Below the pieces are notes generated by a model. That model did no database searches. It had not been told where the DNA came from and saw nothing but the letters and a program-made list of their open reading frames with translations. A program made the translations under genes and the position numbers. From positions 930,001 to 994,000 of the forward strand of contig JAGYJF010000003.1 in the NCBI GenBank assembly GCA_018402135.1: 64,000 nt of DNA, written 5' to 3'. Position 1 is the stretch's first letter; each line of letters opens with the position of its first letter. Source of the stretch: Flavobacteriaceae bacterium. Its GTDB lineage: Bacteria > Bacteroidota > Bacteroidia > Flavobacteriales > Flavobacteriaceae. Shown here in pieces: positions 50,266 through 59,102 of this stretch.

Positions 50266-51594
50266 ATGTTTAATAATTTAAGTGAAAAGTTAGATAAAGC
50301 CTTACACGTACTTAAAGGTCACGGCAGTATTACAGAGGTGAATGTTGCTGAAACCTTAAAAGAAGTTAGAAGAGCGCTTTTAGATGCCGATGTAAACTTT
50401 AAAATTGCCAAAGATTTTACCGTTAGAGTAAAAGAAAAAGCACTTGGTCAAAACGTTTTAACCAACCTGCAACCTGGTCAGTTGATGGTTAAAATTGTGA
50501 AGGATGAGCTAACCGAACTTATGGGTGGCGATGCCGAAGGATTGAATTTGTCAGGTGCACCAAGTATCATTTTAATGTCGGGTTTGCAAGGTTCTGGTAA
50601 AACAACTTTTTCGGGAAAGCTTGCAAACTATCTTAAAAATAAAAAAACAAAAAAACCTTTATTGGTAGCTTGCGATGTCTATCGTCCAGCCGCTATTGAC
50701 CAGCTTCATATTGTTGGTGAGCAAATAGGTGTTGAAGTTTTTAGTGATAAAGGAAATAACAATCCTGTAGCAATTGCTCAGGCAGGAATTGCTCATGCCA
50801 AAGCCAACGGGTTTAACGTTGTAATCATTGATACTGCTGGTCGTTTAGCTGTTGATGAGGTCATGATGAACGAAATATCGAACATTCACAAAGCTATTCA
50901 ACCGCAAGAGACCTTGTTTGTGGTAGATGCCATGACAGGTCAAGATGCTGTAAATACGGCAAAATCCTTTAACGATGTCTTAAATTTTGATGGTGTAATT
51001 CTTACCAAATTAGATGGTGATACGCGCGGTGGTGCAGCTATTTCCATTAAATCAGTAGTTAACAAACCTATCAAGTTTATTGGTACTGGTGAAAAAATGG
51101 AGGCGATAGATGTATTTTATCCTTCCAGAATGGCCGACAGAATTCTCGGTATGGGCGATGTGGTGTCGTTGGTTGAAAGAGCGCAGGAACAATATGATGA
51201 AGAAGAAGCTAGAAAACTTTCTAAAAAAATAGCTAAGAATCAATTTGGTTTTGATGATTTTCTGAAACAAATACAGCAAATCAAAAAAATGGGTAATATG
51301 AAGGATTTGCTCGGTATGATTCCAGGTGCTGGTAAAATGATGAAAGATGTTGATATCGACGATGATGCCTTTAAACATGTCGAAGCTATTATTCAATCTA
51401 TGACGCCAGCCGAACGATCAAATCCATCGCTACTTAATGCCACACGTAAAAAGCGTATAGGTAATGGTTCAGGCACATCGGTTCAGCAAGTAAATCAGCT
51501 TATGAAACAGTTCGAGCAAATGAGTAAAATGATGAAAATGATGCAAGGTGGTAAAGGAAAGCAGATGATGCAAATGATGAATAACATGAAATAA
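50266..51594 (+). CDS. ffh: Signal recognition particle protein Ffh
   Basis: A 442-residue SRP54 GTPase: N domain, then the G domain with GLQGSGKTTFSGKLA (about 106-120), DTAGRLAVDE and TKLDGDTRGGAA, then the Met-rich M domain that binds signal sequences and SRP RNA. The tail is unusually Met/Lys/Gln-rich (KMMKMMQGGKGKQMMQMM). It targets membrane proteins cotranslationally to the SecY channel whose gene is at 17840. Confidence 0.97.
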   Translation: MFNNLSEKLDKALHVLKGHGSITEVNVAETLKEVRRALLDADVNFKIAKDFTVRVKEKALGQNVLTNLQPGQLMVKIVKDELTELMGGDAEGLNLSGAPSIILMSGLQGSGKTTFSGKLANYLKNKKTKKPLLVACDVYRPAAIDQLHIVGEQIGVEVFSDKGNNNPVAIAQAGIAHAKANGFNVVIIDTAGRLAVDEVMMNEISNIHKAIQPQETLFVVDAMTGQDAVNTAKSFNDVLNFDGVILTKLDGDTRGGAAISIKSVVNKPIKFIGTGEKMEAIDVFYPSRMADRILGMGDVVSLVERAQEQYDEEEARKLSKKIAKNQFGFDDFLKQIQQIKKMGNMKDLLGMIPGAGKMMKDVDIDDDAFKHVEAIIQSMTPAERSNPSLLNATRKKRIGNGSGTSVQQVNQLMKQFEQMSKMMKMMQGGKGKQMMQMMNNMK

Positions 51595-51792
51595 GACAAA
51601 GATTTAGGTAAATGGTATTTGTTTACAGAGAAACTATTTACCTGTGGTAAACCGTGAAATTCATATTTAATAGAGAGAAGAGAAAAGAGAAATAGGGAAA
51701 TGAATTAAATTAAACCTTGAGCACCTTAAAAATGCAACAGCAATCTGTGAAAATCCGTATCTAAAGTAACTAACTCAACCAAATAACCAATT

Positions 51793-52674
51793 ATGACAAT
51801 CCTAGACGGCCGAAAAGTAAGTAACGACATTAAAAATGAAATTACAGCGCAAGTAAATAAAATGATAGCCAAAGGCGAAAAAGTGCCGCATTTGGCTGCT
51901 GTTATTGTAGGTAACGATGGTGCAAGTCTTACTTATGTGAATAGTAAAGTGAAAGCTTGTGAGCGCGTAGGTTTTAAGTCAACAATGATTAGAATGTCTA
52001 ATACAACCAGTGAGATCGAACTGCTGGAAAAAATAGAAGAACTCAATCAAAATACAGAAATCGATGGATTTATAGTGCAACTACCGTTGCCTAAACAAAT
52101 TGACACGCAAAAAGTATTAATGACCGTTAACCCAGATAAAGATGTGGATGGTTTTCATCCGATGAATTTCGGAAAAATGGCTTTAGATATGAGCACTTTT
52201 ATTCCTGCAACGCCTTTTGGAATCTTAGAACTATTGGAAAGATACAACGTGCAAACCGACGGAAAGCATACGGTAATTATAGGAAGATCCCATATTGTGG
52301 GAAGACCGATGAGCATTTTAATGGGTAGAAAAGGGTTCCCGGGAAATTCAACTGTTACCTTGACCCACAGTCACACTAAAAATATTACGCAAATAACCTC
52401 ACAAGCCGATATTGTTATTTCTGCATTAGGAGTTCCTGGTTTTTTAAAAGCAGAAATGGTAAAAGATGATGCTGTGGTAATTGATGTGGGCATTACAAGA
52501 GTTCCCGATGAAACCACAGAAAAAGGTTATTACATAACGGGCGATGTCGACTTCGAAAATGTAAGCAAAAAGGCAAGTTTTATAACGCCTGTTCCAGGAG
52601 GTGTTGGCCCTATGACTATTGCTATGTTGCTTAAAAATACGCTTTTAGCGAGAGAAAGACATTTGTTGAAATAA
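51793..52674 (+). CDS. folD: Bifunctional methylenetetrahydrofolate dehydrogenase/cyclohydrolase FolD
   Basis: A 293-residue enzyme that oxidises 5,10-methylene-THF and hydrolyses the product to 10-formyl-THF. Signatures: VGNDGASLTYVNSKVKACE with the catalytic Lys, DGFIVQLPLP, the NADP-binding GRSHIVGRPMS and PVPGGVGPMTIAML. The spacer upstream holds an imperfect hairpin (51607-51642) and a purine-rich stretch. Confidence 0.96.
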   Translation: MTILDGRKVSNDIKNEITAQVNKMIAKGEKVPHLAAVIVGNDGASLTYVNSKVKACERVGFKSTMIRMSNTTSEIELLEKIEELNQNTEIDGFIVQLPLPKQIDTQKVLMTVNPDKDVDGFHPMNFGKMALDMSTFIPATPFGILELLERYNVQTDGKHTVIIGRSHIVGRPMSILMGRKGFPGNSTVTLTHSHTKNITQITSQADIVISALGVPGFLKAEMVKDDAVVIDVGITRVPDETTEKGYYITGDVDFENVSKKASFITPVPGGVGPMTIAMLLKNTLLARERHLLK

Positions 52675-53097
52675 TTATTTAGCAAACAACTGACCCAAAT
52701 CTTTGAAAGCCTTAAATTCTAATGCGTTTCCGGCAGGATCATAAAAAAACATTGTGGCTTGCTCTCCTACTTGACCCTCAAAACGAATGTAGGGCTCAAT
52801 AACAAACTTTACTGCTTTTATTTTTAAGTGATTTGCGAAATTCTCAAATTCATTCCACGGTAACACTACGCCATAGTGAGGTACAGGTACATCCTTTCCG
52901 TCAACTGGATTGGTGTGTAATGTTTCTTCTGTTTTTGGTTTATAATGAATTACTAATTGGTGTCCAAAAAAATTAAAATCAACCCAGTGATTACTGCTTC
53001 TGCCTTCTTCACAGTTTAAAACATCTCTGTAAAAAACACGGCATTCATCTAAATTGTGAACCGGAATAGCAATATGAAAAGGAGAAACTTTATTCAT
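52675..53097 (-). CDS. VOC (glyoxalase/bleomycin-resistance fold) family protein
   Basis: A 140-residue protein with two beta-alpha-beta-beta-beta modules: [19 protein letters not shown] with a metal-ligand His, and a C-terminal [17 protein letters not shown] with a Glu ligand. The middle has [11 protein letters not shown]. Members bind divalent metals and act as dioxygenases, lyases or binding proteins; the substrate is unknown. Convergent with folD. Confidence 0.85.
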   Translation of the reverse strand: MNKVSPFHIAIPVHNLDECRVFYRDVLNCEEGRSSNHWVDFNFFGHQLVIHYKPKTEETLHTNPVDGKDVPVPHYGVVLPWNEFENFANHLKIKAVKFVIEPYIRFEGQVGEQATMFFYDPAGNALEFKAFKDLGQLFAK

Positions 53098-53126
53098 GAG
53101 ATTTTATTTTTAAGTTGAAATAAATT

Positions 53127-53891
53127 TTACTTGTTAAATCGTTTGTGATTTGACTTTAATTCAGATTTGAAGGTTTTATCTGAGGATTCTAAAAGTTGGT
53201 TTAATTCTAATAATTCATCTTTGGTTAGCGCTCTGTAGGTTCCTAAATTAACATCAAGTTTAATGTTCATTATCCGAATGCGTTTTAAAGTTTCAACTTC
53301 GTAATCTAAATACTCACACATGCGTCTAATTTGACGATTTAAGCCTTGGGTTAAAATAATCTTGAAAGTTAAATTATCAATTTTTTCAACTTTACACTTT
53401 TTTGTAACTGTATCTAATATAGGAACCCCATTGGACATTCGCTCAATAAATGTTTGTGATATTGGCTTATTAACAGTAACAAAGTATTCTTTTTCATGGT
53501 TATTGCTCGCACGCAGAATTTTATTCACAATGTCTCCGTCATCGGTAAGTAAAATTAAACCTTCACTCGCTTTGTCTAACCGGCCAATAGGGAAAATACG
53601 TTTGTGAAAATTTATATAATCAATAATATTGTTTTTTTCAACTTTGGTGTCAGTCGTGCAAACTATACCGATTGGTTTGTTAAATGCCAAGTAAGTGAAA
53701 GCTTCATCTTTCATGGCTATAACATTTCCATCTACTTTTACAATGTCGTTTTCGCTGATTTTAGTTCCCATTTCTGGTACTTCGTCATTTACGGTGACCC
53801 GCTTAGCATCAATTAGCTTGTCTGCTTCTCGTCTTGAGCAATAGCCAACTTCACTTAGATACTTGTTAATTCTTGTGAGTTTAGGTTCCAT
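53127..53891 (-). CDS. rluF: 23S rRNA pseudouridine synthase, RluF-like
   Basis: A 254-residue RsuA/RluF-family protein. An N-terminal S4 domain (RINKYLSEVGYCSRREADKL) precedes the synthase domain with the catalytic Asp in IGRLDKASEGLILLTDDGD and the C-terminal QGLNRQIRRMCEYLDYEV. It isomerises uridine in 23S rRNA; the exact site (U2604 for RluF) is inferred. It is followed after three bases by an alpha/beta hydrolase gene, which reads the same way. Confidence 0.85.
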   Translation of the reverse strand: MEPKLTRINKYLSEVGYCSRREADKLIDAKRVTVNDEVPEMGTKISENDIVKVDGNVIAMKDEAFTYLAFNKPIGIVCTTDTKVEKNNIIDYINFHKRIFPIGRLDKASEGLILLTDDGDIVNKILRASNNHEKEYFVTVNKPISQTFIERMSNGVPILDTVTKKCKVEKIDNLTFKIILTQGLNRQIRRMCEYLDYEVETLKRIRIMNIKLDVNLGTYRALTKDELLELNQLLESSDKTFKSELKSNHKRFNK

Positions 53892-53894
53892 GTA

Positions 53895-54731
53895 TTATAA
53901 TGATTCGGCTTCTATAAATTCTTCAATATAAGAAGTGATGGTTTCGTTATTTAGTGAATGGCCAAATCCTTTGGTGGTTATTAATTGACCTTTCCGTGCA
54001 TGCTTATATATGAGAACAGCGTCGTTGTAAGGAATTATGGCGTCGTCTTCATCGTGAATAATCAAACTCTGTTGATTTAGTTCTCTAAGTATTTTAGATG
54101 TTGAAAATTCTTCTGAGGTTTTTCCAAAACGTTCAATAATAATACTATCTATTCTTTTCGTAATACGCTGGTTGTATCCTAACATGTTGGTGTATCTTCC
54201 CATAACATCAGTAAACTCTGATGGTGTACCAAGTAGTACCAATTTATGAACAGATTCAAGTTGGTATTTCTGTTGAAAAAAAACCGAAGACATTCCGCCA
54301 ACCGAATGACCAATAAGGATGCTTGGTTTAAATCTTTTGGCAACAACCGCTATAAATTCTGAATATAAAATTGCGTTGAAATCTCTGCTTCCAGAGCGTC
54401 CGTGCGCTGGCGCATCTAATGCTACTACATTAAAACCAGATTTGTTGAGTTGTTTTATAAGTTTTTTCCATCGCGACGCATTACTTTCCCAACCATGAGC
54501 AAGTAAAATAGTTTCTTTTTTTCCTAACCATCGGTAAGTCATCACAGGAAGTTGATTGTATATCAACTCTTCTTTAAATGCTGTACCTAAAAAGTCGGCT
54601 TGCTTTTCCTTTATGTAACCTTTACGCGGTGTAGTAAATAATTTTAAGGCTTTATTTGCTGCATAATCTTGAGAAAAATAGCTCAATACGTTATAATAAT
54701 TACCTATTATTTTTATTATTAATGACTTCAT
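53895..54731 (-). CDS. Alpha/beta hydrolase
   Basis: A 278-residue hydrolase. The nucleophile elbow reads LIGHSVGGMSS (about residue 139), the oxyanion region LLAHGWESNASRW comes earlier, and the catalytic Asp and His are suggested by IIHDEDDAIIPY and TTKGFGHSLNNE. The short N-terminal hydrophobic stretch is not a clear signal. Esterase or lipase activity is plausible; the substrate is unknown. Confidence 0.85.
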   Translation of the reverse strand: MKSLIIKIIGNYYNVLSYFSQDYAANKALKLFTTPRKGYIKEKQADFLGTAFKEELIYNQLPVMTYRWLGKKETILLAHGWESNASRWKKLIKQLNKSGFNVVALDAPAHGRSGSRDFNAILYSEFIAVVAKRFKPSILIGHSVGGMSSVFFQQKYQLESVHKLVLLGTPSEFTDVMGRYTNMLGYNQRITKRIDSIIIERFGKTSEEFSTSKILRELNQQSLIIHDEDDAIIPYNDAVLIYKHARKGQLITTKGFGHSLNNETITSYIEEFIEAESL

Positions 54732-55094
54732 TTAGTCTTCTCTATTGGCTTTTTCAATTGAAAATGCTGGTGTGCAAATAGCGATATACTTGCAAGGTGT
54801 TTCAAATGGATTGGAGTATTGTACTCTTGTGTTTTTTAGAATTTTGATGGATTCTCCAGCATTTAAAACTATAATTTCGTTGTCTATCAGGAATTGTTTT
54901 TTGCCTGAAATCACATAAGTTACTTCATCAAATTCTGGCGTTTGAAATGGTTCGCTCCAACCTGGTGGCGCAATCATATGTGCTACGCTTAAGCTTGAGT
55001 TTCCATCACTTGCCAAACCAAAATGTTCTTCTATTAATTTTCCGTCGGTTGTTGGAACTATAAAAGGTGACGTTTGTTTATTGTATTTTTTCAC
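54732..55094 (-). CDS. Cupin domain protein
   Basis: A 120-residue single-cupin protein: the first cupin motif is approximated by PPGWSEPFQTPEFDEVTYVI and the second by VLNAGESIKILKNTRVQYSN. Metal ligands are only partly conserved, with Glu in place of the usual His residues. The start codon of the downstream hydrolase abuts its stop codon, so the two are probably cotranscribed. Function unknown. Confidence 0.75.
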   Translation of the reverse strand: MKKYNKQTSPFIVPTTDGKLIEEHFGLASDGNSSLSVAHMIAPPGWSEPFQTPEFDEVTYVISGKKQFLIDNEIIVLNAGESIKILKNTRVQYSNPFETPCKYIAICTPAFSIEKANRED

Positions 55095-55109
55095 TTGTTG
55101 TTTTTTTCA

Positions 55110-55661
55110 CTACCAATGCAGCATAAAGTATTTTATTTTTGCTTTTCCGGGGATTTGTAAGACGTCGATTGTCATGTTTTGGTCAAATCTAATGCTTGCT
55201 GGAAGCTCATTTTTATCAATAGTGAACGACGCATTAAGTTCTTTTACCGTTACTACAACACTACCAATTAAATTGTCTATTTTATTTATTTTGTAGTTAT
55301 CCTTAATATCTTTGAAAGTACTTATTTTTGAAATTCCTTTAATGGTTTTAAACTGCGCGCTTTCAACTCTAATGGTTTTTATTGTTGCAGTGGAATCTTT
55401 TGACGCCGTTGGGCTTAAAATTAAAAGTTTTTCCCCAACTGAATTGAAGATTTCTACATCGTAGTTATTCCCGGTAAATGTATTACTGCTCTCAAAATTT
55501 GCAATAGAGTCGTTCGGAAATATACTTTTTAAATCTTTAACTTGGGTTGAATCGTTTAGGTTGCCAATGTAGCGCTTGCCTATTTCGAACGGATTTTGCT
55601 CTTTGGTGCAGCTAACTGCGAAACTGAAAATTAGAGTGATTAGGATTAATTTTTTGAACAT
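55110..55661 (-). CDS. Hypothetical lipoprotein
   Basis: Not recognised. It is 183 residues with a lipoprotein signal (LILITLIFSFAVSC, Cys18). The mature part alternates beta-rich segments with polar turns: YDVEIFNSVGEKLLILSPTA and IKTIRVESAQFKTIKGISK. It ends IKYFMLHW. It follows the HerA-like gene by 12 bases on the same strand, so the two may be cotranscribed. No function can be assigned. Confidence 0.75.
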   Translation of the reverse strand: MFKKLILITLIFSFAVSCTKEQNPFEIGKRYIGNLNDSTQVKDLKSIFPNDSIANFESSNTFTGNNYDVEIFNSVGEKLLILSPTASKDSTATIKTIRVESAQFKTIKGISKISTFKDIKDNYKINKIDNLIGSVVVTVKELNASFTIDKNELPASIRFDQNMTIDVLQIPGKAKIKYFMLHW

Positions 55662-55673
55662 ATAATTTTAAAT

Positions 55674-57206
55674 TTATTTCATTAGTTTAGTTAGAATGCC
55701 TAAAACACTTCTTATAACAGTTGGGCTGCTCAATATTTTTGTGAAAGGATTTTGTGTGGTTCTTCTTCTACTAGTAGTAGTTTTCGTTCTAGTCGCTTTT
55801 TTCTGATTTTCAGCTTCTTTTTCAGCCTTTTCTTTAGCTGCATCAGTTTCTGCCTCTAAAATTTTATGCTTTAATATATCATAGGCACTTTCTCTGTCAA
55901 TAACTTCATTGTATTTTTTTATCAACTCCGATTTTGAAAGTAAGGTTTTGAGTTCAGATTCTGATAAAATGTCCATTCTACTTGCTGGAGCACGAAGCAT
56001 AGTTGCAGCGAGTGGCGTTGGTCGTCCTTTTTCATCCAAAGCAGAAATTAAAGCCTCACCTATACCTAATGATGTCAGTATTTCAGATGTTTTATAATAG
56101 GGTGAATCTGGATAGTTTTCAGCTGTTAATTTAATAGCTTTTCTGTCCTTAGCCGTAAAAGCACGAAGCGCGTGTTGTACTTTCAATCCTAATTGTCCTA
56201 AAACTTCTTCAGGCACATCGGTTGGGTTTTGAGTTACAAAATAAATGCCAACACCCTTACTTCTTATTAATTTTATAATGCTTTCAATTTGGTTTAAAAG
56301 TGCTTTTGATGCTTCTTTAAAAATAAGATGGGCTTCATCAATAAACATAACGAGTTCAGGCTGGTCTGCATCACCTTTTTCAGGAAATGTTTGATAAATT
56401 TCAGCGAGTAAACCCAACATAAAAGTTGAAAATAATTTTGGTTTATCTTGAATATCGGTAAGCCGTAAGATATTGATAAAACCTTTTCCATTTTTGTCAA
56501 TTCTCAATAAATCTTGAGGATCGAAGGATTTTTCGCCGAAAAATATATCACCGCCTTGCTGTTCAATTTCAACAATTTTCCTCAAAATAGCGCCCGTTGA
56601 AGCGGTTGAGATTCGTCCATATTCATCTTCGAACGCTTCTTTTCCATCGTCCGTGGCAAATTGAAGTATGCTTTTGAAATCTTTTAAGTCTAAAAGTGGC
56701 ATTTCATGGTCGTCGCAATATTTGAAAATTACCGACACAATTCCCGATTGGGTATCGGTTAAGTCTAAAATTCTCGAGATTAAAACGGGGCCAAATTCAC
56801 TAACGGTAGCACGCAATCTAACGCCATTTTGAGCCGATAATGATAAAATTTCAACAGGATAAGCTTGCGCTTCAAAAGGTAAGCCAATTAGTTGATGACG
56901 CTCGTCAATTTTTGGATGCCCAGGACTGGGCATTGCTATGCCACTTAAATCACCTTTCACATCCATTAACAATACAGGAATGCCTTTTTCTGAAAGATTT
57001 TCGGCTAAAACTTGGAGTGTTTTGGTTTTTCCAGTACCTGTGGCGCCTGCGATAAGTCCGTGACGGTTGAGTGTACGAAGTGGTATTTTAACGTGTGCGT
57101 TGGTGATAACTTCGCCGTTTAGCATGGCCGCACCCAATGCAATACTATCGCCCTTAAAAGTGTTACCTGCTAAAATGTGGTTGAAAAAAGTTTGTTTTTC
57201 GGACAT
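55674..57206 (-). CDS. HerA-like ATPase (DUF853 family)
   Basis: A 510-residue FtsK/HerA-superfamily ATPase. Walker A is GLIAGATGTGKTKTLQ (about residues 50-65), a second strand has VLLMDVKGDLSGIA, and Walker B is LVMFIDEAHLIFKEA with a sensor region IYFVTQNPTDVPEEV. It resembles E. coli YjgR, whose role is poorly known. The C-terminal 90 residues are Lys/Glu-rich and then basic, possibly coiled coil. Cytoplasmic. Confidence 0.88.
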   Translation of the reverse strand: MSEKQTFFNHILAGNTFKGDSIALGAAMLNGEVITNAHVKIPLRTLNRHGLIAGATGTGKTKTLQVLAENLSEKGIPVLLMDVKGDLSGIAMPSPGHPKIDERHQLIGLPFEAQAYPVEILSLSAQNGVRLRATVSEFGPVLISRILDLTDTQSGIVSVIFKYCDDHEMPLLDLKDFKSILQFATDDGKEAFEDEYGRISTASTGAILRKIVEIEQQGGDIFFGEKSFDPQDLLRIDKNGKGFINILRLTDIQDKPKLFSTFMLGLLAEIYQTFPEKGDADQPELVMFIDEAHLIFKEASKALLNQIESIIKLIRSKGVGIYFVTQNPTDVPEEVLGQLGLKVQHALRAFTAKDRKAIKLTAENYPDSPYYKTSEILTSLGIGEALISALDEKGRPTPLAATMLRAPASRMDILSESELKTLLSKSELIKKYNEVIDRESAYDILKHKILEAETDAAKEKAEKEAENQKKATRTKTTTSRRRTTQNPFTKILSSPTVIRSVLGILTKLMK

Positions 57207-57261
57207 GCATTAAATTTTGTATAAAAATACTGTAATTTTAGTCAAGTTTAAAATTGACAAA

Positions 57262-57705
57262 ATGAAAAACATCTTGACAATCGCCATTGTCCTTATGGGA
57301 GTATTGCAATTTAGTTGCGAAAAGAAGAAAAAGATAATCTTTCATAAATCTCATGAACTCAAAAAGGAGAATGCCCCATTTAGCGATGCCGTTGAAATCG
57401 ATAATTTGTTATTTCTTTCTGGTCAAATCGGTATGGATCACAGTACGAGAACATTGGTTGAAGGGGGAATTGAGGCCGAAACATTGCAAACCATCAAAAA
57501 CATAGAGGCAGTGCTTCAGCATCATAATTTAGGACTTGAAAATGTGATAAAATGCACCGTTATTTTAAGCGATATCAATGATTTTGCTACATTTAATGAA
57601 ATTTATATTCAGCATTTCAAACAAAAACCAGCCAGAACAACTTTTGCGGCCTCGGGGTTGGCTGCCAACGCTAGTATTGAAATTGAGGTGGTGGCCTTTA
57701 GGTAA
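57262..57705 (+). CDS. RidA/YjgF-family protein with lipoprotein signal
   Basis: A 147-residue protein whose last 120 residues form a complete RidA domain: LFLSGQIGMDH, the internal LENVIKCTVILSDINDF, and KPARTTFAASGLAANASIEI with the Arg that binds 2-aminoacrylate carboxylate in active RidA. Before it is a clear lipoprotein signal MKNILTIAIVLMGVLQFSC followed by lysines. Most RidA deaminases are cytoplasmic, so envelope anchoring is unusual. ATG at 57262 is chosen; upstream codons look non-coding. Confidence 0.85.
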   Translation: MKNILTIAIVLMGVLQFSCEKKKKIIFHKSHELKKENAPFSDAVEIDNLLFLSGQIGMDHSTRTLVEGGIEAETLQTIKNIEAVLQHHNLGLENVIKCTVILSDINDFATFNEIYIQHFKQKPARTTFAASGLAANASIEIEVVAFR

Positions 57706-57749
57706 CTAAACATTTATCGAGTTTAATCTATTTTTTTCGTTTATTGATT

Positions 57750-57757
57750 TATCTTTG
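57750..57757 (+). promoter_or_regulatory. -7 box directly before queE
   Basis: TATCTTTG ends six bases before the ATG at 57764. If functional, transcription begins at or next to the start codon. Confidence 0.5.
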
Positions 57758-57763
57758 CAGCCC

Positions 57764-58393
57764 ATGAAAAAAGAAATACAGCAACTGGTAAATCAAGGCA
57801 AAATGTTGCCCTTAATGGAGGAGTTTTACACCATTCAGGGGGAAGGCTTCCACAAAGGAACTGCAGCGTATTTTATTCGCGTTGGTGGTTGTGATGTTGG
57901 TTGCCATTGGTGTGATGTAAAGGAAAGTTGGAATGCAGATTTACATCCGCCAACAGAGATCAGTAAAATAGTTGCTAATGCCGTAAAATTTTCTGATACC
58001 ATTGTAATTACTGGCGGTGAACCACTAACTTGGGATATGACCGAATTAACCAGTCAGCTTAAGGAAAAGGGCTTAAATATTCATATTGAAACTTCTGGGG
58101 CTTATCCGTTAACTGGTATTTGGGACTGGATTTGTTTATCGCCTAAAAAAATAAAGTTACCCACGGAGGAAATATATCAAAAAGCGCATGAGCTAAAAGT
58201 AATCGTTTACAATAATGATGATTTTAAATTTGCCGAAGAGCAAGCTTCTAAAGTGAACAAAGATTGTATTTTATACCTCCAGCCAGAGTGGAGTAAGCGG
58301 GAAAAAGTAACGCCTAGTATTGTAGATTACGTAATGAAACATCCAAAGTGGAAAGTGTCTTTACAAACGCACAAGTATTTAAATATCCCGTAA
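57764..58393 (+). CDS. queE: 7-carboxy-7-deazaguanine synthase QueE
   Basis: A 209-residue radical SAM enzyme of queuosine and deazapurine synthesis. The iron-sulfur cluster motif is GGCDVGCHWCD (CxxxCxxC). MEEFYTIQGEGFHKGTAAYF precedes it, and TGGEPLTWD and LSPKKIKLP follow. It converts 6-carboxy-tetrahydropterin to the 7-deazaguanine ring. The ATG at 57764 gives 13 extra residues compared with the ATG at 57803 (MLPLMEEFY); either is possible. Confidence 0.92.
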   Translation: MKKEIQQLVNQGKMLPLMEEFYTIQGEGFHKGTAAYFIRVGGCDVGCHWCDVKESWNADLHPPTEISKIVANAVKFSDTIVITGGEPLTWDMTELTSQLKEKGLNIHIETSGAYPLTGIWDWICLSPKKIKLPTEEIYQKAHELKVIVYNNDDFKFAEEQASKVNKDCILYLQPEWSKREKVTPSIVDYVMKHPKWKVSLQTHKYLNIP

Positions 58394-58396
58394 TGG

Positions 58397-58425
58397 AAAA
58401 AGCCCGAGATTAACTCAGGCTTTTT
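58397..58425 (+). terminator. Intrinsic terminator after queE
   Basis: AAAAAGCCCGAG (58397-58408) pairs with CTCAGGCTTTTT (58414-58425) with one C-A mismatch and loop ATTAA. It lies just after the queE stop and before the convergent DUF2911 gene, so it can serve both strands. Confidence 0.8.
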
Positions 58426-58443
58426 AAAATTTATTCAATCTTG

Positions 58444-58986
58444 TTATTTTTTAAATGGAACCGCCAAACGCATAGTTCCCCAGCCTAAATGTAGATGAAC
58501 ACCATCAGTCGCCTCTTCAAAAGTCATGGAAAATGCTTCTAGTGATTCTTTTCCTTCCTTTAAAGGAACAGTCGTTCTAGCAACATCTTTAGATTCATTA
58601 TAACTATAAGAACCCCAGGTATTTAAATCTTTGTTGATGATTACTGTCCATTCTTTATCACCAGGTATGGTATAAAGGGTATAAGTTCCAGCTTTCACTG
58701 TTTGGTCGCCGAGTTTCATGTCTACATAAAACGTGATTTCTGCGGCTTCATTAGCGCCAGTTCTCCAAACTTTTCCATTCGGTGCTAAGTCCGAAAGTAT
58801 TCTTCCATTTAGTTGCGGACGGCTATAAGTTATTTTAACTAGTTTATTGGACTCTTTGTAGCTACTTGGAAAAGCTGTAGCGTCCATCGGACTTTTATCT
58901 AGTCCTTTAAATTCTTGGGCAATTGCTGTTTGAAAGCAAAACATCATAGTGGCAAAACCTACTATGGTAATTATTGATTTATTCAT
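58444..58986 (-). CDS. DUF2911 domain protein, secreted
   Basis: A 180-residue protein with an N-terminal signal peptide (to about TAIAQ) followed by a DUF2911 domain: KITYSRPQLNGRILSDLAPN, KVWRTGANEAAEITFYVD and VKAGTYTLYTIPGDKEWTVI. The C-terminus HLHLGWGTMRLAVPFKK is characteristic. The domain is widespread in Bacteroidota envelopes but has no known function. Expected to be periplasmic or outer-membrane associated. Confidence 0.88.
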   Translation of the reverse strand: MNKSIITIVGFATMMFCFQTAIAQEFKGLDKSPMDATAFPSSYKESNKLVKITYSRPQLNGRILSDLAPNGKVWRTGANEAAEITFYVDMKLGDQTVKAGTYTLYTIPGDKEWTVIINKDLNTWGSYSYNESKDVARTTVPLKEGKESLEAFSMTFEEATDGVHLHLGWGTMRLAVPFKK

Positions 58987-59102
58987 AAAATATAATTTTT
59001 GTTAAAAATAAAACATTTGATTCTTAATCATATTTCAAAAAGTATAAACAAACGTTAATTTTTTGAATTTATATAGATGTTTTTAGGTTTTTAAGTAATA
59101 GC

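Noticed and set aside
51607..51642. Imperfect hairpin downstream of ffh (GGTAAATGGT with ACTATTTACC) as a terminator.
   Set aside because: It has a 16-base loop and no T run after it. It is mentioned with folD but not called.
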